Origin: Candidatus Woesearchaeota archaeon
GTDB lineage: Archaea; Nanobdellota; Nanobdellia; SCGC-AAA011-G17; JACPNG01
DNA: 9,807 nt
Direction: 5' to 3'
Assembly (NCBI GenBank): GCA_018303705.1
Contig: JAGVXQ010000027.1
Location: forward strand, 1 to 9,807
In this document: piece after piece, positions 6,401 to 9,807 of the stretch
Layout: each line of letters opens with the position of its first letter
Numbering within the stretch: position 1 is the stretch's first letter
Notes under the pieces: generated by a model
What the model was told of the DNA's origin: nothing
The model's database searches: none
What the model saw: the letters and a program-made list of their open reading frames with translations, nothing else
Made by a program: the position numbers and the translations under genes

Positions 6401-6421
6401 GTTTATTCTGCACAAATAAAC
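6401..6421 (+). promoter_or_regulatory. rel promoter: TATA-like box within an inverted repeat
   Basis: GTTTATTC (6401-6408) lies 23 bases before the rel ATG and resembles the box upstream of 423. It is also one arm of a perfect inverted repeat, GTTTATT-N7-AATAAAC, ending two bases before the start codon. A symmetric site over a core promoter could be an operator, or could simply form a hairpin at the 5' end of the mRNA. It lies immediately outside the tnpB element. Confidence 0.45.
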
Positions 6422-6423
6422 AA

Positions 6424-8358
6424 ATGCTATTCAGAACCGTTTTAAAGGAGTTAAGGTCATATTCTAAGGATACTGAACAAGTTGAGGAAGCATACAAATT
6501 TGCTGCAGAAATACACAAGATGCAGAAAAGGGCATCAGGTGAGGCATTCATACAGCACCCATTGAATGTTGCATACATTCTTGCAAAGTTAAGGCTTGAC
6601 ACGAAGACAATAACAGCTGCATTGCTTCATGACACCATTGAGGATTCTAATGTTACAATAGACTTGATAAAAAGAAAGTTCGGCAATGAAGTTACAATGC
6701 TCGTTAATGGCGTTACAAAGCTTACTGAATTGAAAGTAAAGTCAATTGAGGAGCACGAAGCAGAGAACATAAGGAAGATGCTCATGGCATCAACAAAGGA
6801 CATTCGGGTCATAATAATCAAGCTTGCTGACAAGTTGCACAACATGAGAACATTAAAGTATTTGACAAAAGAGCAGCAAGAAAGGATAGCCAAAGAAACA
6901 TTGAACATCTATGCCCCATTGGCTTACAGGCTCGGCATGGCAACCCTGAAATGGGAGTTGGAAGACTTAAGTTTCAAGTATCTTGAGCCAGATATGTACA
7001 TCAAGTTCAAGGAAAAATTCGGAAAAAAACGCTCTCAAAGGGAGCAAGAGATGCAGGTGATAGTAAATGTTGTTGAAAAGGAGCTTAAGAGGCATGGCAT
7101 TAAGGCAAAAATTCTTGGAAGGCCAAAGCATTTCTACAGCATATACAGGAAGATGATAACAAAGCACAGGTCATTTGAAGAGCTGCATGACCTTATAGGA
7201 TTAAGGATAATAGTAGAAAGTGTTGAGCAATGCTACGAAGTCATTGGCATAATACACAACATCTGGAAGCCAATCCCAGGAGAGTTCAATGACTACATAG
7301 CCATGCCAAAAGCAAACTTGTACCAAAGCCTGCATACTGCAGTGATAGCATTGAACCAGCCTGTTGAATTCCAGATAAGAACAATAGAAATGGACAAGAT
7401 AGCAGAGGAAGGCATAGCTGCGCACTGGAAATACAAGGGAGTTTACACCAATGACAGCTTTGACAAGAAGCTAAGCTGGCTGAAAGAAGTCTTGGATTTC
7501 CACAAGGAAGCAGAATCAGCAAGCGAATTCGTTGATTACTTAAAAGTAGATTTCTTTTCAGATGAGATTTATGTATTCACCCCAAAAGGCAAGGTAATAC
7601 CGCTTCCAAAGGATTCATCTCCAATAGATTTTGCTTATGCTGTCCATACCAGCATTGGAGAAAGATGCATAGGTGCCATAGTGAATGGCAGGATAGTTCC
7701 ATTGAGGCATGAGCTGAGGAATGGGGACATAGTTAACATACTTACAGCAAAGATGCCTAACCCTAAGCGTGATTGGCTTAAGATGGTAAAGACAACAAAG
7801 GCAAAGTCCAAGATAATGCAGTTCATAAGGCAGACAAAAAAAATACCAATAGGTGCAATAACCAGCAAGTCAGAGCTTGTTCAGGAAAGGCAAGACAACA
7901 ACCTTGTTGAGATAAAAAAGGTTTCAAATCCAATTGTAAAGTTTGCAAGATGCTGCCACCCTATACCAGATGAGGAGATAGTTGCTTACAACCTGGGCGT
8001 TGGAAAGTACTCAATACACGGAATAGAATGCAATGACATAAACTCAAAGGCAAATTCCTCTCATCGCATAGCAGGCAAAATGGTTCCTGTATATTGGAAG
8101 CAGACAGGCCTCCCCAAGACCATGATAAGGATAATAGCTTATGACCGTGTAGGCCTTCTCGCTGATATCCTAAACACAGTAGCAGCAACAGGAACAAATG
8201 TTAATCCAGCAACAGCAAAAAGCATAGGCAATGACCTTATGGAATGCTCTTTAGGCATAGTTCCAGAAGACATAGGTCATTTGAAGGAGCTTCTTCTTAG
8301 GATAAAAAAAATAAACAATGTTAAGGTTGTTTACATAGAGAATATTCACTGGTTTTAA
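6424..8358 (+). CDS. rel: Long RelA/SpoT homologue: (p)ppGpp hydrolase/synthetase
   Basis: This 644-residue protein has the full bacterial-type Rel layout for making and breaking the alarmone (p)ppGpp. The HD hydrolase domain (about 20-150) keeps H45, H69-D70, E73-D74 (HDTIED) and D136 (KLADKLHNM), so hydrolysis should work. The synthetase domain (about 225-345) has RPKHFYSIYRKM, LHDLIGLRIIV, YQSLHT (Y300, H304) and VEFQIRT (E315). The usual RFKD is EFND here (287-290) and the Gly of NGYQS is Leu299. TGS (381-443), a Cys-rich zinc-finger domain (C510, C511, H532, C536) and ACT (566-640) follow. It is shorter than typical Rel proteins (about 730 residues), mainly because the helical linker between TGS and zinc finger is cut to some 50 residues. 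Starvation sensing through the ribosome is expected for the family. Long Rel proteins are uncommon in archaea. A promoter and the tnpB element lie directly upstream. Confidence 0.93.
   Translation: MLFRTVLKELRSYSKDTEQVEEAYKFAAEIHKMQKRASGEAFIQHPLNVAYILAKLRLDTKTITAALLHDTIEDSNVTIDLIKRKFGNEVTMLVNGVTKLTELKVKSIEEHEAENIRKMLMASTKDIRVIIIKLADKLHNMRTLKYLTKEQQERIAKETLNIYAPLAYRLGMATLKWELEDLSFKYLEPDMYIKFKEKFGKKRSQREQEMQVIVNVVEKELKRHGIKAKILGRPKHFYSIYRKMITKHRSFEELHDLIGLRIIVESVEQCYEVIGIIHNIWKPIPGEFNDYIAMPKANLYQSLHTAVIALNQPVEFQIRTIEMDKIAEEGIAAHWKYKGVYTNDSFDKKLSWLKEVLDFHKEAESASEFVDYLKVDFFSDEIYVFTPKGKVIPLPKDSSPIDFAYAVHTSIGERCIGAIVNGRIVPLRHELRNGDIVNILTAKMPNPKRDWLKMVKTTKAKSKIMQFIRQTKKIPIGAITSKSELVQERQDNNLVEIKKVSNPIVKFARCCHPIPDEEIVAYNLGVGKYSIHGIECNDINSKANSSHRIAGKMVPVYWKQTGLPKTMIRIIAYDRVGLLADILNTVAATGTNVNPATAKSIGNDLMECSLGIVPEDIGHLKELLLRIKKINNVKVVYIENIHWF
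8304..8311 (-). terminator. U-run downstream of the minus-strand membrane protein gene
   Basis: A run of eight A on the plus strand gives eight U in the minus-strand transcript, about 45 bases past the stop of the gene at 8355-8987. It lies inside the rel coding region (Lys codons). It is a plausible U-tract terminator, though the run may reflect only Lys codon use. Confidence 0.3.
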
Positions 8359-8363
8359 TTTTT
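8353..8363 (+). terminator. T-rich run at the rel stop
   Basis: TTTTAATTTTT overlaps the rel stop codon. Archaeal RNA polymerase often terminates at U-runs without a hairpin. This is also where the opposing gene ends, so a stop here would limit antisense transcription. No hairpin precedes it. Confidence 0.35.
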
Positions 8364-8987
8364 AGTCACATAAAGCAATGCCGCCTTCTTATCGAACTTA
8401 TTGCTGAAATATGACCTTCTGTTTGTTATTAAGATGTCATCAACTGACTTGCTTTCAGTTAAAGACAAGATTATGTCAACCCCATTTATGTTAAGAAAAA
8501 CATCCCCATTTCTACTTACATCCTCTAATGTTATTGCATTATTGTTTCCTTTCTTCACGAACTTTCCCATCTGCACACTATTTTTACTGTTTACCGTGAT
8601 GCTGCATCCAGCCCCGACCAGGTAACTTTTGCCTCCTGTTAAGCTAACTATCCTCAGTTTTGCAAGCCTTTTTTCCTTGTTGCTGCCATAATACTTTGTT
8701 TCAAGTGTTTGTATGCCGAATCCATTTGCTGTTTCTGTGCAGTCATCGCTAACCTCTGTAGTATCGCCATCAACAGACACAAGCACTGCCTTATTGCTCC
8801 CAACATCTTCTAGTCTTAGGTTCTTTCCCTCTATAATCACATTTTCTCCAAATTTCAGCGAGTATTCATCATTATTTGCAACACTATACCCTGTTAGTAC
8901 ATTCAATCCAAACATTAAAGCGCTTGCTAATAGCACAACTGCAAGAATTGAAACAATAAACTCATTGCCTGTTTTCTTAGGTTTCAT
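8355..8987 (-). CDS. Single-pass membrane protein with two related extracytoplasmic modules
   Basis: This 210-residue protein has no name I can give. A basic start (MKPKKTGN) and a membrane helix at about 10-31 are followed by LTGYSVAN, and the rest should lie outside the membrane. The outer part seems to hold two copies of one beta-rich module. Copy one (about 46-115) has LRLEDVGSNKAVLVSVDG at 57-74 and ends near KRLAKLRIV. Copy two (about 140-207) has ITLEDVSRNGDVFLNINGV at 152-170 and ends near KKAALLYV. The core LEDV, the following V-x-L, the Asp/Asn-Gly turn and the closing Lys-Ala-Leu strand line up. C83 and C128 could form a disulfide. The gene converges on rel with a 4-base overlap of ends. 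Its own promoter lies in the 60-base gap before it. Similar small anchored proteins are common in DPANN-type genomes; function unknown. Confidence 0.8.
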   Translation of the reverse strand: MKPKKTGNEFIVSILAVVLLASALMFGLNVLTGYSVANNDEYSLKFGENVIIEGKNLRLEDVGSNKAVLVSVDGDTTEVSDDCTETANGFGIQTLETKYYGSNKEKRLAKLRIVSLTGGKSYLVGAGCSITVNSKNSVQMGKFVKKGNNNAITLEDVSRNGDVFLNINGVDIILSLTESKSVDDILITNRRSYFSNKFDKKAALLYVTKN

Positions 8988-9010
8988 TTATAATATATTT
9001 TGCCCAATTG

Positions 9011-9017
9011 ATATAAA
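9011..9017 (-). promoter_or_regulatory. TATA-like box of the minus-strand membrane protein gene
   Basis: Read on the minus strand, TTTATAT begins 30 bases before the ATG at 8987, matching the spacing seen for nac and the operon at 423. The gap between the two minus-strand genes is 60 bases and very AT-rich. No Shine-Dalgarno is visible. Confidence 0.5.
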
Positions 9018-9047
9018 TAGTTTTATAGTCATTAGCTGATAGCGAAT

Positions 9048-9806
9048 TTAGCACATTAAAAGATCCAGCCATTTGCCAGCGTCTTTTCTTTTAAGTATTC
9101 CTTCTATGGAATAAACACACAGGTTATTTGCTCCAGCCTTTACCATCATCTCTATGTCTTTTTTGAATTCATTGATGTTCTCGTAAGCAGACTCATTCTC
9201 GAATATGCCATTGTTCGTCAACCCTATACCATAAAACGTCCTTTTTCTCTCCATTCTCCTTATGGCCATTGAATAAAATAGCCTTGCAAGCGGCCTTATT
9301 GCCCTTGGAAAAAATGTCGTGTAGCATATGTAATTTTTAGTTCCGCTTGCATGCAAGTCCCCATACCTCTTCCTTATAAAGTATGGCAGCAAGAAACCAC
9401 TCATTATAGGCTTGATTCTTAAGTTCAATATCTTCTCACGCAGATAATCATTGTTCTTTCCTCTTATTATGGAATACCTTGCAAACCATGCAATGTCCTT
9501 AAGCAGGGAGTGCTTTCCTTTGTAAATAGGTGGCTCAACATCTATTTTTACCCTTAAGCCATCAAACTCATTTAGCTTGTCTATCTTGTCTCTTGCAACA
9601 AAACCGGACAGCCAGTATCCATCCTTCTTTTCAAGCACAGGCCACACACCAGCCTTTATGTTCCTGTTCTTTATTTTTTTCCTTATTCTCTTGAATTCTT
9701 TAATCGAATTTGCAGCAAAATATATTTCAGTCTTGAATTTTATCAGGCTGTTAAGCTTGTTGAAGTCAACTTGCTCTGGAAATTCGCACCAGAAAATTAT
9801 TTTCAT
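9048..9806 (-). CDS. Unrecognised protein, probable TIM-barrel fold
   Basis: I do not recognise this 252-residue protein. It has no signal peptide or clear membrane helix and is rich in Lys and Arg. Eight beta-strand-like segments alternate with helical ones: IIFWCEFP, EIYFAA, KAGVWPVL, VKIDVEPP, IKPIMSGFLLP, YICYTTFFPR, FYGIGLT and LCVYSIEGIL. That pattern suggests a (beta/alpha)8 barrel. Acidic residues sit at strand ends (E8, D89 and E91, E235), where such enzymes keep catalytic groups. The FDG...IDVE stretch at 81-91 faintly recalls glycoside hydrolase family 18, but spacing differs. The first in-frame ATG lies one base from the window edge and MKIIFWCEF makes a sensible barrel start. A more distal start cannot be excluded, and its promoter is out of view. 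It runs the same way as the membrane protein downstream but is separated by 60 bases with a promoter. Confidence 0.8.
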   Translation of the reverse strand: MKIIFWCEFPEQVDFNKLNSLIKFKTEIYFAANSIKEFKRIRKKIKNRNIKAGVWPVLEKKDGYWLSGFVARDKIDKLNEFDGLRVKIDVEPPIYKGKHSLLKDIAWFARYSIIRGKNNDYLREKILNLRIKPIMSGFLLPYFIRKRYGDLHASGTKNYICYTTFFPRAIRPLARLFYSMAIRRMERKRTFYGIGLTNNGIFENESAYENINEFKKDIEMMVKAGANNLCVYSIEGILKRKDAGKWLDLLMC

Positions 9807-9807
9807 T

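Noticed and set aside
8713..9039. Open frame of 108 codons on the plus strand.
   Set aside because: It is antisense to the membrane protein gene and its promoter. The Ser/Thr/Pro-rich translation is typical of a shadow frame.
9048..9806. Assignment to glycoside hydrolase family 18.
   Set aside because: FDG and IDVE resemble parts of the family motif, but the spacing between them is too long and the overall length is short for the family.

Overview
The window reads as an archaeal chromosome segment. The clearest evidence is an archaeal-type nascent-polypeptide-associated complex (NAC) protein with a C-terminal UBA helix bundle. It is supported by TATA-like boxes about 23-31 bases before start codons with no Shine-Dalgarno sites (leaderless transcription), a PGF-pre-PGF-like surface protein full of N-glycosylation sequons, and AT-rich, Lys/Asn/Ile-rich coding. 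The style of the membrane proteins (TSP1-like Cys module, 'TG' motif after the membrane segment) suggests a DPANN lineage, for example Woesearchaeota or a relative. That placement is inferred from familiarity and was not tested. Genes are dense, with no intergenic gap over 100 bases, and I saw no tRNA, rRNA or CRISPR array.

Left part (1-3947): nac (62-391) is followed by four tightly packed genes (423-3947) with gaps of -17, 0 and -4 bases. They encode two related small helical proteins that I cannot name, a 604-residue surface protein anchored by a membrane helix at each end, and a MinD/ParA-type ATPase with a C-terminal amphipathic membrane-targeting tail. The layout suggests a membrane-associated positioning or surface-organising module and is the best candidate here for an undescribed system.

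Middle (4028-6394): a membrane-anchored HtrA/DegP-like serine protease with one PDZ domain, then a tnpB-only IS200/IS605-type element (about 5070-6394). TnpB keeps its RuvC residues. The last 120 bases of the gene fold into consecutive hairpins, as expected for an omega (guide) RNA whose guide would run into the promoter of the next gene.

Right part (6424-9806): a long RelA/SpoT homologue (HD hydrolase, ppGpp synthetase, TGS, zinc-finger and ACT domains), uncommon for an archaeon. It has an intact hydrolase site but a RelA-like, altered EFND synthetase motif. It converges on a minus-strand single-pass membrane protein with two related extracytoplasmic modules. Upstream of that, also on the minus strand, is an unrecognised protein that looks like a TIM barrel.

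Taken together, the window joins a ribosome-associated chaperone, envelope quality control, a surface/MinD module and stringent-response signalling, with one mobile element between the protease and rel.
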